Assembly (NCBI GenBank): GCA_043736295.1
Contig: JAYTCW010000261.1
Span: 3,190-67,189, forward strand
Source of the DNA: TH-plancto1 sp043736295
GTDB taxonomy: Bacteria; Planctomycetota; Planctomycetia; Planctomycetales; Planctomycetaceae
DNA: 64,000 nucleotides
Reading direction: 5' to 3'
Of this stretch, positions 8,452 to 16,937 are shown one piece after another. The notes under the pieces were generated by a model, which ran no database searches, was not told where the DNA came from, and worked only from the letters and a program-made list of their open reading frames with translations. The stretch's first letter is position 1, and each line of letters starts with the position of its first letter. Position numbers and translations under genes: made by a program.

Positions 8452-9066
8452 ATGACTTCACAAACATCTCTCGATCCCAATGCCATTGTGACAATCGGCA
8501 CGGTGGCCTCTCGTACGATCAGCGAGTTTTTTAATACAGGGCGGCGGAAAAGCATCCGAATTCCATGGAGTCGCTTCCGTCGAGTGCCCCACGAAGTGCT
8601 GCGGGAGTATTTGAAATCACGCGGGTTGCAATTGGGCGATCTCGAACAGGCGGAGGAGCTGGTTTCCGACACGAACTCACCCTTCGATGTCGGGGGATCT
8701 GACGATCCGGTTGCGTGGCAGCTTCCGGAGACGCTCTCTCCCTTCGTTGTTGGGGAACCTGTCGTGCTGGCGCTCGATGCGACCATTGTTGCAAGCATGC
8801 TGGAAAAACTCCTGTTGGGTGAACTGGTTCAGCCCATCAGTGTTTTGACTACGACAGAATTCGGTCACGGCACGGCTTTCTTCATGCTGTTTGAGTCTGG
8901 AGCCATAAGCTCGGTCTCAGTTCAACAAGGTCAAAGCCCGCAAACCATCGAATTCCCCGACCCGCTGGAACTGATTGATCCACTGAGAGATGAACCCTTA
9001 GAGGGGGCTTACCAGGTCACCTTGATCCAACTGATCCGGCCCGAGGATCGTGTCCATGCCGCCTGA
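8452..9066 (+). CDS. Hypothetical protein, upstream partner of an alpha/beta hydrolase
   Basis: A 204-residue protein I do not recognise. It has no signal peptide or membrane segment. An N-terminal stretch contains a basic patch RRKSIRIPWSRFRR near residues 25-38, followed by an acidic middle (DLEQAEELVSD) and a hydrophobic C-terminal half. The ATG at 8452 was chosen because AGGAG lies at 8442-8446; an in-frame ATG at 8434 is the alternative. A -10-like TAGAAT at 8408-8413 precedes it. The last 11 bases overlap the start of the hydrolase gene, so the two are probably translated together. Confidence 0.7.
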   Translation: MTSQTSLDPNAIVTIGTVASRTISEFFNTGRRKSIRIPWSRFRRVPHEVLREYLKSRGLQLGDLEQAEELVSDTNSPFDVGGSDDPVAWQLPETLSPFVVGEPVVLALDATIVASMLEKLLLGELVQPISVLTTTEFGHGTAFFMLFESGAISSVSVQQGQSPQTIEFPDPLELIDPLRDEPLEGAYQVTLIQLIRPEDRVHAA

Positions 9067-9919
9067 TCCGATTCGATCGGGCGCGAGCCTCACCAATCTC
9101 TTCGGTCGCTGGGTCACTCCCGGTGATGTGGATCGTCCGGCGGTGGTCTTGATTCACGGGTTTACCGCGAACGGCTCCTATCTGCTGGAATTGGCCTCGT
9201 TCCTGGAAGAGTGGGGGTATCGATCGCTGCTGTTCGAGTTCGACAGCTATCTGGGGATCGATACGGCTGCCGTGGATCTGGCGGCTCGGCTGTTGCCGAT
9301 TTCAGACGAGTTATCCCAGCATGGCTTGGTTTTTGTCGCGCATAGCATGGGGGGCTTGGTCGCCCGAGTCTTCATCCGCCAAGCGGAGGCCAATACGCCC
9401 CTGAGTTCAGCGATACGCGGCCTCTGTACACTGGGAGCGCCACATGCAGGCACGCTCAACGACCAGACGGTGATTCGACGATTGGCCGATTGGTCCGACT
9501 TGTTGACCGGAATCTACCCGTTCCTGCGTTCACCGACTTGTCGTTCGGCCACGCAACTCACTGGGACGGACAGCGAGCGATTGATTGAAACGCTCAATGC
9601 GGCCGATCGGGAATCGCCACTGAGGATCCCCACCCTCACCGTCTCGGGAGGTCTGGGGCATTTCGAAGTGGCCCCAGGACTCGTCAAGAATCATTTTGCC
9701 AATCAGTATCTCCAACGGGTGCTGTCCACTCCCAACAACGGACTGGTGACGGAATCGAGTGCTGATCTCCGGGCGGTCCTCGGAAGATCGGACCTCCCGA
9801 TTGAACACTTCAACAGTTATCCAGAGTATGCGAGAACCAACCATTCGTATCTGGTGCGAAACCAGACAATCGCCCAGCGGATCGTGGAATGGTGTCGCCG
9901 GTGCTGCCCGGCGACATGA
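9056..9919 (+). CDS. Alpha/beta hydrolase (lipase/esterase type)
   Basis: A 287-residue alpha/beta hydrolase. The oxyanion-side motif VVLIHGFTANG is near residues 31-41, and the nucleophile elbow AHSMGGLVAR is near 96-105, so the nucleophile is the serine of HSMGG. A late histidine in NHSYLV near 262 probably completes the triad. There is no signal peptide. The sequence suggests a cytoplasmic lipase, esterase or PGAP1-like acyl hydrolase; the substrate is unknown. The ATG at 9056 overlaps the upstream unknown gene by 11 bases; a GTG at 9050 in the same frame is the alternative start. Short spacing implies an operon with that gene. Confidence 0.82.
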   Translation: MPPDPIRSGASLTNLFGRWVTPGDVDRPAVVLIHGFTANGSYLLELASFLEEWGYRSLLFEFDSYLGIDTAAVDLAARLLPISDELSQHGLVFVAHSMGGLVARVFIRQAEANTPLSSAIRGLCTLGAPHAGTLNDQTVIRRLADWSDLLTGIYPFLRSPTCRSATQLTGTDSERLIETLNAADRESPLRIPTLTVSGGLGHFEVAPGLVKNHFANQYLQRVLSTPNNGLVTESSADLRAVLGRSDLPIEHFNSYPEYARTNHSYLVRNQTIAQRIVEWCRRCCPAT

Positions 9920-10043
9920 GCACGTTCAGATGGGATTCAATCTCCGCCCGAGCATTCCGCCTCGGATTTTTCGTTTGGTAATCTCGTTCCGGCGAGCGTC
10001 CAACTCACCAGCCTGTCAGGTGACAACACACCGAAGCGGTGAA

Positions 10044-10469
10044 TCATGGTGACGTTTCGGGCGTCGCTGGCAGTGGCGGATTCTCGTACTGAGAGGGACC
10101 TCTCCAATGGCGACGGCGATTCTGTACCTCCCCATCCCATTGCTTCCAGAGGCCGCGATCACGGTCGGCTTGCCGAGACGCACGGACCGCGTAACCCAAG
10201 ACTCCCAACAAGGCGACTCCCAATAGTCCGATCGTCACCTTTCTGGCGACGGAGTTGTGAGCTGGGCGGCGGCTCAGGAACAGTCCCAGAGTGACGATGG
10301 CCGCCGATGTTGCTGCCCCGACTGCGATGATCGTGACTCGAGAGGGCACTTGGTCCCGGCCCCAGGCCGTGTGAGGATATTCAGGAGCGACATCGGCCCG
10401 ACAGACCGTTGGCAAAAGCAACAGGAACATTGCCACGATAACGCAGGTCGCTCTCGCGGTGATTTGCAT
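10044..10469 (-). CDS. Small exported or membrane protein, unknown function
   Basis: A 141-residue protein. Residues 1-25 look like a signal peptide ending near CRADVA. Two hydrophobic stretches follow, near 46-64 and 77-94, and then a hydrophilic, Arg/Trp-rich C-terminus (about 95-141). The start is well supported by AAGGAG eight bases before the ATG. It lies downstream of rpoD on the same strand, separated by 95 bases that contain a 9-bp hairpin, so it may or may not be co-transcribed. I recognise no family. Confidence 0.68.
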   Translation of the reverse strand: MQITARATCVIVAMFLLLLPTVCRADVAPEYPHTAWGRDQVPSRVTIIAVGAATSAAIVTLGLFLSRRPAHNSVARKVTIGLLGVALLGVLGYAVRASRQADRDRGLWKQWDGEVQNRRRHWRGPSQYENPPLPATPETSP

Positions 10470-10528
10470 TTCACTCTCCTTGGGGCAGGCGAGCAGAAAA
10501 ACGAGGCGTCAGGATCACACGCACGCTT

Positions 10529-10550
10529 GGACGGGCAAATGTGCCCGTCC
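10529..10550. repeat. Hairpin after rpoD (GGACGGGCA palindrome)
   Basis: A perfect 9-bp stem, GGACGGGCA / TGCCCGTCC, with a 4-base loop, lies just downstream of the rpoD stop. On the rpoD strand it is not followed by a T-run, so a classic intrinsic terminator is doubtful. A close copy sits directly against the purB stop codon (about 35576-35597), suggesting a dispersed element that settles at gene ends. Confidence 0.6.
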
Positions 10551-10564
10551 CACGACTTAGATCC

Positions 10565-12226
10565 TTAGTTCGTCGTGATCGACGCGATGCGGTCGAGGAA
10601 GCCCTTGAGGTGCTTGCTCCGCGCGGGATGTTGCAGCTTGCGGACGGCTTTGGCTTCGATCTGGCGGACGCGTTCGCGGGTCACTTTGAAGATGCGACCG
10701 ACCTCTTCGAGGGTGTATGTGTACCCGTCGCCCAGGCCGTACCGCAGCTTAATGATCTCCCGCTCGCGGTAGGTCAAAGTCTTTAGCACGTTGTCGATGT
10801 TACCCTTCAGCATGTCAGTGGCAGCTGCACTGACGGGGCTTTCGGTGCGGTTGTCCTGCACGAAGTCGCCGAAGGAACAGTCGTCCCCTTCGCCGACGGG
10901 GCGGTCGAGGCTGACCGGCTGGCGGGAGATTTTGAGGACGCGGCGGGTCTCGTTGACTTCGATCCCCGAGGCGACGGAGAGTTCTTCGACGGTCGGTTCA
11001 CGTCCGAGTTCCTGGACCAGCACCTTGCTGACGCGGCGGAGGTGGGACATCGTCTCGATCATGTGAACCGGGATGCGGATAGTCCGAGCCTGATCCGCGA
11101 TGGCGCGGGTGATCGCCTGCCGAATCCACCACGTGGCGTAGGTCGAGAACTTGTAGCCCCGGCGGTATTCGTACTTGTCGACCGCCCGCATCAGACCGGT
11201 GTTTCCCTCCTGAATCAGGTCGAGGAACGACAGGCCGCGATTCCGATACTTCTTGGCGATCGACACCACCAGCCGCAGGTTCCCGCCCGACAGGTCGCGT
11301 GTTGACCGCTCGTACGAGGTGTACCGCAACTGGATTTCCTCCGCCCGCTTCTTGCCGGACTCGGGAGTCTCCAGCGTCATCTCCATCAGTTCGTTGAGTT
11401 CCTTGAGAGCGACCTCTGCGGACTCGACGCTCCCCTTGTGAAGTTTCAACTGGTCGCGCAGCTGGACCATGCGCGTGGTGATCTGCTTAAAGCGGTCCAT
11501 CAGCGGATGGATGCGAGCTGTGCGGACCCCCATCTCCTCGATCAGCTTGGCGATCTTGCGGCGGTTCTTGTTGAGCCGCTCTTCCGTCTGCTTGCGGACG
11601 GCGGTTTTGGTCGCGGGATCGGTGATGATCTTGAAGTCGGCGAGGTTCCGCGATTGCAGATGGCGAATCGTTTGCAGGTTCAGCGGCATGCGGCCGATGA
11701 TCTGGTCCTTCTCCAATCCTTCGGTGAGCGAGACCTTGATCGTGCGGTCAAAGGGCAGTTGGCCATCACTGACGCGCTGCAGGACTTCGACGGTCTGCTG
11801 AGCGACGTAGTCGTTTTCGAGCAAGTGGTGCCGGTAGCGGCGGCGGGTGACTTCGATCGTCTTGGCGAGGGAGATTTCCTCCTCGCGAGTCAGCAGCGGC
11901 AGTTCGCCCATCTGGGTCAGATAGATGCGGACGGGGTCTTCGATCTGCTTGGCTTCGCTCAGTTCGACGGAGCCACGTTTTGGCTTCGCGTTGGCGGTGA
12001 CCTTAGTGGCGGTCTTCTTCTTGGTGTCGGCTTGGCTGACGCGGCGCAGTTTGAGGTCATCGCGCACACTCAGCCCCAACTCCTCCAGCAGCATCAACAC
12101 TTCTTCGAGCTTCTCCGGGCTGACCGCTTCATTCGGCAGATAAGAGTTGATCTGCGTGAACGTCAGGAACCGCTGCTGGCGAGCGAGGTCAATCAGTTGG
12201 CACAGGGCTTGGTCGTGCTGGTACAT
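10565..12226 (-). CDS. rpoD: RNA polymerase primary sigma-70 factor RpoD/SigA
   Basis: Primary sigma factor of 553 residues. Region 1.2 is seen as DPVRIYLTQMGELPLLTREEE. Region 2 contains NLRLVVSIAKKYRNRGLSFLDLIQEGN and, in 2.3-2.4, GYKFSTYATWWIRQAITRAI. Region 3 follows, and region 4 contains LTYREREIIKLRYGL and the helix-turn-helix VTRERVRQIEAKA. The frame is open a further 86 codons upstream into dnaG, but the ATG at 12226 has GGAGG nine bases ahead and fits the family start. It lies 55 bases downstream of dnaG, the widespread dnaG-rpoD arrangement, and is probably transcribed from the dnaG promoter. Confidence 0.97.
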   Translation of the reverse strand: MYQHDQALCQLIDLARQQRFLTFTQINSYLPNEAVSPEKLEEVLMLLEELGLSVRDDLKLRRVSQADTKKKTATKVTANAKPKRGSVELSEAKQIEDPVRIYLTQMGELPLLTREEEISLAKTIEVTRRRYRHHLLENDYVAQQTVEVLQRVSDGQLPFDRTIKVSLTEGLEKDQIIGRMPLNLQTIRHLQSRNLADFKIITDPATKTAVRKQTEERLNKNRRKIAKLIEEMGVRTARIHPLMDRFKQITTRMVQLRDQLKLHKGSVESAEVALKELNELMEMTLETPESGKKRAEEIQLRYTSYERSTRDLSGGNLRLVVSIAKKYRNRGLSFLDLIQEGNTGLMRAVDKYEYRRGYKFSTYATWWIRQAITRAIADQARTIRIPVHMIETMSHLRRVSKVLVQELGREPTVEELSVASGIEVNETRRVLKISRQPVSLDRPVGEGDDCSFGDFVQDNRTESPVSAAATDMLKGNIDNVLKTLTYREREIIKLRYGLGDGYTYTLEEVGRIFKVTRERVRQIEAKAVRKLQHPARSKHLKGFLDRIASITTN

Positions 12227-12281
12227 GGTGGGGTTTCCTCCGGGGTTGAACGTGAATGAGACAGCCGTGGGGATGGCTGGC

Positions 12282-14201
12282 TTACGCAGTCGTTCTCTTG
12301 GTGGCGCGTCTCTGGTGAAACTGGTAGGCCTGGCGCAGCTGGTCGGCGTCGTCAGGTGGAGGCGTTCCCTCGCCGGGTGCGGAGGACGTAGGTGCCCCCC
12401 GTTGGAGTTGAGACTGCTCTTCCTGGCGCCATTTGAGGTTGTCGATGGTCGCACGAAGGAAAAGAGGACAAGTCTCGTCGGCATCGGCTCCGGTTTCCCG
12501 GAGTTTCTTGGCCAGGTCTTTCGCCCGGGCCTGATCGTCGAGCCACACGGCCAGACGCTTCAACTCGGAATCTTCGAGTGCCCCGAGCAGGCTCTTGAAG
12601 TTCCAGGGTTGGGACTCGCCGTGATACAGCATCTCGGCAAGCAACACTTGCAACTGCGGGTGCCGGATGGAGTCGGGGTCGATCTCGCGAACGACGAACC
12701 GCAGCAATCCGGGTGCAGTCAGCAATACTTCTAGCAATTCGCATTCCAATCGGTCACTCAAGGTGAGCCGACCGGCATACAAACGCGCTGTTTCATTGGG
12801 CCGAACCTCGGGGCGGACCTCAGTTCGGCCCTCTTCCGGGGGGAATGTGTCGTCCTGTCGAGGAGTTCGGCGGGCAGCTTGGCTTCGTATTTCTTGCAAA
12901 CGCTCTCGCACTTGTTCCTCACGCAGACCCAGCCGTTCGGCAAGAGCTGCCAGAAGCAGACCTTCGCGGACGTGCTGCGTCATGCGCGGGGCGGCTGCGA
13001 GAACGGCGAGCATCTCTTCGAGGATCCGCTGCCGACCATCGAGTGTCTTCGAAGGGTACTTGGCTTGCAGGCAACGCAGCTTGAAGTCGAGGGCCTCGGG
13101 AGCGTTCTCGACGAGAGACCGCAGAGCATCGGCTCCCTTGTCGGCCAAGAACTCGTCCGGGTCCTGGCCCTCTGGCAAGGTCAGAATCCGCAGGTCGACA
13201 TCCTGCACGATGAACCGCTCCAGCACGCGCTCCGCAGCGGCCATCCCGGCGGCGTCTCCGTCATAGACCAGAACGACCTGGCGGGCAAAACGCTTGAGGA
13301 TCGTGACGTGCTGGTCGGTGAGCGCGGTGCCGAGCGTGGCCACGGCGTTCTTCACGCCGTACTGGTGACAGGCGATGACATCGGTGTAGCCTTCGCAGAT
13401 CAGAGCCGTCTCGGTCTTGCGGATCTCGTCGCGGGCGGCGTCGAGAGCGAAGACGAGTTTGCTCTTCTGGAAGACGACGCTTTCCGGGCTGTTCCAATAC
13501 TTGGCTGGGTGGGTCGACCCGGGGAGGATGCGACCGCCGAAGCCGACCGCTTGCCCGCGCTCGTTGCGAATCGGGAACAGCACGCGGTCGACGAAGAAGT
13601 CGTGGTAGCCCGGCCCGCGATCCCGCTCACCGATGAGACGAGCAGCGACCAGTTGCTCCGGTTTGAACTTGCCACGGGCCTGACCTTGCAGCCAGTCCCA
13701 GTTGTTCGGGTGGTAACCAATGCGGAACTGCTTGACCATCTCGGGAGTCATGCCGCGACCACGAATGTACTCGCGAGCGGGCTCGGCGAGTGGATCGGTC
13801 ATGAACGTCTTGTGAAAGAGTTCTTGCGCCCAGAGCAGGGCTTCGTAGATCGCCGTGCGGTTGTCGTCATCACCGCGTTTGCCCGCGAACTCGGGCAGCT
13901 TGATGTTGGCCCGTTTGGCCAGGATTTCGAGGGCCTCGCGGAAGCCAATGCTTTCACGCTTCATCACGAATTCGAAGCAGTCGCCCCCCGCGTTACAGAC
14001 CCAGCAGCGATACGTCTGCCGGTCGGCGTACACCCGCATTGAGGGGTTATGGTCGTCATGGAATGGGCAGAGGCACACATGCTCGCGCCCGCCACGCTGC
14101 GGAGTCAGAGCGACCGCTTCTCCGATAAGAGCGACAATGTCCGTCTGGGCACGGACCTGTTCTTTGATGTCGCTCGAGAGATCCACAGGCACCCCATCCA
14201 C
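12282..14201 (-). CDS. dnaG: DNA primase
   Basis: DnaG primase makes RNA primers at the replication fork. The predicted protein has 639 residues. The CHC2 zinc-binding domain is at the N-terminus (CLCPFH and RCWVCNAGGDC, near residues 43-75). The RNA polymerase core follows, and the Toprim motifs are ICEGYTDVIACHQYG and the acidic DGDAAG near 270-325. The C-terminal part after about 440 is a poorly conserved helicase-interaction region. The start is uncertain: the GTG at 14201 and a second in-frame GTG at 14186 are both possible, and neither has a clear Shine-Dalgarno sequence. It is first in an operon with rpoD. Confidence 0.96.
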   Translation of the reverse strand: MDGVPVDLSSDIKEQVRAQTDIVALIGEAVALTPQRGGREHVCLCPFHDDHNPSMRVYADRQTYRCWVCNAGGDCFEFVMKRESIGFREALEILAKRANIKLPEFAGKRGDDDNRTAIYEALLWAQELFHKTFMTDPLAEPAREYIRGRGMTPEMVKQFRIGYHPNNWDWLQGQARGKFKPEQLVAARLIGERDRGPGYHDFFVDRVLFPIRNERGQAVGFGGRILPGSTHPAKYWNSPESVVFQKSKLVFALDAARDEIRKTETALICEGYTDVIACHQYGVKNAVATLGTALTDQHVTILKRFARQVVLVYDGDAAGMAAAERVLERFIVQDVDLRILTLPEGQDPDEFLADKGADALRSLVENAPEALDFKLRCLQAKYPSKTLDGRQRILEEMLAVLAAAPRMTQHVREGLLLAALAERLGLREEQVRERLQEIRSQAARRTPRQDDTFPPEEGRTEVRPEVRPNETARLYAGRLTLSDRLECELLEVLLTAPGLLRFVVREIDPDSIRHPQLQVLLAEMLYHGESQPWNFKSLLGALEDSELKRLAVWLDDQARAKDLAKKLRETGADADETCPLFLRATIDNLKWRQEEQSQLQRGAPTSSAPGEGTPPPDDADQLRQAYQFHQRRATKRTTA

Positions 14202-14372
14202 ATCACACGCGGGAAGAACCCCGACTGTGACACTCTCGGTCGGGCCGCATCTTCCACCTCGGCGAAAGAATCAGCCCAGCCCATAGAGTCATCACAACTG
14301 TACAACACAGCCCGGACAAGTGTACAAGCGTCTGCCTGTCATCTGCAGTCTCGACCGTCCTGTTGCGTTAAG

Positions 14373-14401
14373 ATTCTACACGCAGAGTCGGGCGTGGTCA
14401 A
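14373..14401 (-). promoter_or_regulatory. Sigma-70-type promoter for dnaG-rpoD
   Basis: On the minus strand TTGACC (14396-14401) and TAGAAT (14373-14378) are separated by exactly 17 bases. Transcription would begin near 14366 and give a leader of about 165 bases before dnaG. This is the best consensus promoter in the window and suits a housekeeping operon. The rest of the 14202-14739 gap shows no gene or repeat that I can support. Confidence 0.65.
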
Positions 14402-14739
14402 ATTGCGACTGACCGGGAAGACAAAGTGTCGGGTGCCGTAACTGCATGTTCCGCAGGATGTTGAACTCAGGGACGACCGACCGACTCCCCCCAGCACGTT
14501 GACCTTTCGCAATCCACAAAGTCCCTCACTTGAGGGGCTTTCGGTGAGTGGCTCGGAATCGTCCCGGAAATGTTGGACAGTTGGTTTATGAGAGTTTTAA
14601 CGAGAGGGGCTTAACCGATGTCTGCGCACGCCGATTCGGTCACAGAGCCTCCGTTTCCGCGCTCGGCGGGCTGATCAAGTCAGCGTTCAATCCTCCTAAC
14701 GCTGAATCGGCACAATGGCCACACTCCAATGACCGGTCA

Positions 14740-15168
14740 CTATTCCATAGGGTCGGGTGGAAACTCCCCCAGTTTCGCAAGTGTCTGCCGGATTGCGATC
14801 ATGGCCTGCCGATTCATATTGAGAGCATCCGCAGTGGCTCGTCCCATGGGAGTACGGCCTGCGATTTTCCCATTGCGCAAGAGACGAAAGTGATCAGACC
14901 AACGATTTAGACGGGGATGAAAGAGCGATACGAGTTGACCCGTCAGGGGATCCCTGCCCTTCGTTTTCGCGGCCTTGCACAAGGAGCAGGTGACACACGC
15001 CAGCGCCAAGTTCTCGGCGACCGTCAGCCCCTCTGCTGCGTGCGGGTGGATGTGGTCGATGTGAAACGTGGCTTCTTGAGACAACTGTGACAACCGGCAG
15101 TACTCACACAATCCAGCGGCTCGCTCGCGAACCAAGTCACTGAGCGATTTCGGAATGTGTTTGCTCAT
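14740..15168 (-). CDS. HNH endonuclease
   Basis: A 142-residue HNH nuclease. The structural zinc pair Cys21/Cys24 (CEYC) is followed by the catalytic HIDHIHP at 36-42, Asn53 in AENLALAC, and the second zinc pair Cys61/Cys64 (CSLC), ending with KAAKTKG. All residues of the HNH/ICEA fold appear present, so it is probably active on DNA. The C-terminal half (about 70-142) is a helical region. The gene starts four bases before the end of an upstream 75-residue gene (ATGA overlap), so the two are almost certainly one translational unit. Whether it serves defence, a toxin-antitoxin pair or repair cannot be decided here. Confidence 0.88.
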   Translation of the reverse strand: MSKHIPKSLSDLVRERAAGLCEYCRLSQLSQEATFHIDHIHPHAAEGLTVAENLALACVTCSLCKAAKTKGRDPLTGQLVSLFHPRLNRWSDHFRLLRNGKIAGRTPMGRATADALNMNRQAMIAIRQTLAKLGEFPPDPME

Positions 15169-15392
15169 GGTGTTTTCCGGCGCGTGGCCAGACGCGACCG
15201 TAATCGCATGAGCGAGAGCAGATCCACCAATTCCGTCAGGGCCGTGGCTTCGCGCCGTTCGCGCCGCGAGAGCTTGCCGGTCTGGTCTTGGCGGTCGAGC
15301 AATTCCTGCAACCGATCATTCAAGGCGGGGGGCAGACGAAACGACTGCCAGTCCTTGGGAAGGTCCATTTCGACCAATACGGATTGACTCAT
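15165..15392 (-). CDS. Small protein paired with HNH nuclease (putative regulator or antitoxin-like)
   Basis: A 75-residue protein starting MSQSVLVEMDLPKDW. It contains a leucine-rich helical middle (LPPALNDRLQELLDRQDQ) and a basic, Glu/Arg-rich segment (KLSRRERREATALTELVDLLSLM) and ends in a basic tail. The ATG at 15392 has GGGGAG upstream; the longer open frame to 15437 lacks support. Its stop overlaps the start of the HNH gene as ATGA. The shape, a small charged protein translated just before a nuclease, resembles an antitoxin or specificity partner, but this is inference from arrangement only. Confidence 0.72.
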   Translation of the reverse strand: MSQSVLVEMDLPKDWQSFRLPPALNDRLQELLDRQDQTGKLSRRERREATALTELVDLLSLMRLRSRLATRRKTP

Positions 15393-15586
15393 TGGACTTC
15401 TCCCCTCGCAATCACGGAGTTGCGGGCCAGTTGACACGGTTGAGTTTACTCTGCAGCGCGACTGCCTGGAAATGTGGAATGAAGAAGAGAGGAACGTCAG
15501 ACGGAATCCCGGGCTCGCTCCGCCCGAGCGAGTCGGCGGTCCCGGTCACGTTTCATCTGGCGACGTACCCAGATCACCACAACCAG

Positions 15587-16339
15587 TCACACGGTCGGTA
15601 TCAGCAACCCGATCCAAAGTGGATCGTTCCATCGTGGCCATTTTGGCTGCCGCGCGATGGCTAGCCCGAACGCTGCGAAGAGCATGGTTGCTATGATTCC
15701 GGGGACCAAGAGCCAAGCGGCCAGCTTTGTGATCGCTCTGGCCTGTCGAGACTCCCACGCGAGTATCGTCTCGGGAGTCAGGTAATGCTCATGCAGCGGA
15801 ACTCCCAGCGTGCTGGCCATCAGTTCTGCATCACGTATCAGTGGTTCATCCTCGTGGCACTCGGCAAGCTGCATTCGCTGTGGCATAAGGCGATCCCGGT
15901 AGCAGAGGTTGAGCTGATAGGCGAATAGTTCGTTATGAATTCCCCGACTCTGGAGATACTCGATGACCTGCACTGCCAGAATATCGGAAGCCGGGAGTTC
16001 GCGACCGAGCGACAGGAGGACACGCTGCCTGGAGCGGTCGTACTCCACTCGCGGGATGGCCTCCAGCATGATCAAACACCCCACCGCCATTCCACCCGCA
16101 TAGAAGATCGGGAACAAGGTCAGCCCGAACTGCAAGCCACGAGCGGCACCCCATTGACCACAAGTCCAGTAGATCACGGGAGCCAGCAACAGCCCGCCAG
16201 CGACGTGCATCCCGAACGTTCGCCCGCCAAACACCATTCGCTCCCCGCTGATCCGCAGTCGCCACATTGGCGCCCCTTGAGAGATTCGGGCAGGCAACGG
16301 GTCGTGCGACAGTGCATCGATGTGCGGTGTCTGAGTCAT
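15587..16339 (-). CDS. Predicted membrane protein, unknown function
   Basis: A 250-residue protein with hydrophobic segments near residues 45-60, 70-95 and, at the C-terminus, about 205-230 and 238-250. Between them is a soluble part of about 100 residues (SLGRELPASDILAVQVIEYLQ and onward), which looks like a cytoplasmic domain held by two pairs of helices. This layout resembles bacterial PH-like or DUF-type membrane proteins, but no family is certain. The open frame extends to 16708 through non-coding-looking sequence, so the ATG at 16339 was preferred although its ribosome binding site is weak. Confidence 0.62.
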   Translation of the reverse strand: MTQTPHIDALSHDPLPARISQGAPMWRLRISGERMVFGGRTFGMHVAGGLLLAPVIYWTCGQWGAARGLQFGLTLFPIFYAGGMAVGCLIMLEAIPRVEYDRSRQRVLLSLGRELPASDILAVQVIEYLQSRGIHNELFAYQLNLCYRDRLMPQRMQLAECHEDEPLIRDAELMASTLGVPLHEHYLTPETILAWESRQARAITKLAAWLLVPGIIATMLFAAFGLAIARQPKWPRWNDPLWIGLLIPTV

Positions 16340-16538
16340 TTCAGGGTGGCGATTCTGACGGGATCGATCACGGAAGCCAGGAAGGCTGCAATCCCTCGGC
16401 ATAGGGATCGTATCGTGAACTGTCCGGTGGTGTCGCTGCGCTCGCCACCAGATGGTGGCTGGAATCCTTTCAGGAAAGGCGGATCGTTGAGCGATGATGA
16501 TTGACCGTTGAGTGAAGGAACCCTCGTAACCTGACCTC

Positions 16539-16583
16539 GCAGACTTCCGAAGTTTTTGGGGACGCGAAGTCTGGCCGCTCGCC
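16539..16583. repeat. Type B element (partial copy)
   Basis: GCAGACTTCCGAAGTTT, then GGGGACGCGAAGTCTGGCC and GCTCGCC. This is the right-hand part of the type B element found at 43091-43180 and 58069-58160. It lies in the 598-base gap (16340-16937) between two divergent genes; the remainder of that gap shows no supported gene. Confidence 0.7.
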
Positions 16584-16937
16584 TTAACCCCTGAAGAACC
16601 CTCAGCGTCCCTTGTATTCGTTGCAGCCGGACCAGCTGACGATTCTCGATCCACATTCTGAAGATTCGTTGAAGAGAGGGGATTGAACCGGCGGCAGTTT
16701 CCGGGCATCGTGGCCTAAGTTCAAGGAAGTGATGCGTGTGTGCCACATACGCCATGACTTCTTGAGGGAAATCCTCAACACCATCGTGGGTTGTTCGATG
16801 GCGTTCGTGACGTGTGATCAGAAACGCGACATTCGTCGATTCGCTTCTGCCCCCACGCTCGGTCGCCCTCTTCAAACAGCTCAGTCCCGAGGGGGCTCGT
16901 CGGACAGCGATTGGTGCCATTGTGCGAGGGGACGGCG

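Noticed and set aside
12879..14042. 387-codon open frame antisense to dnaG
   Set aside because: Mirror of the primase coding sequence with no recognisable motif.
16336..16920. 194-codon minus-strand frame in the gap before the S41 protease
   Set aside because: It crosses a type B repeat, and its translation has no family features.
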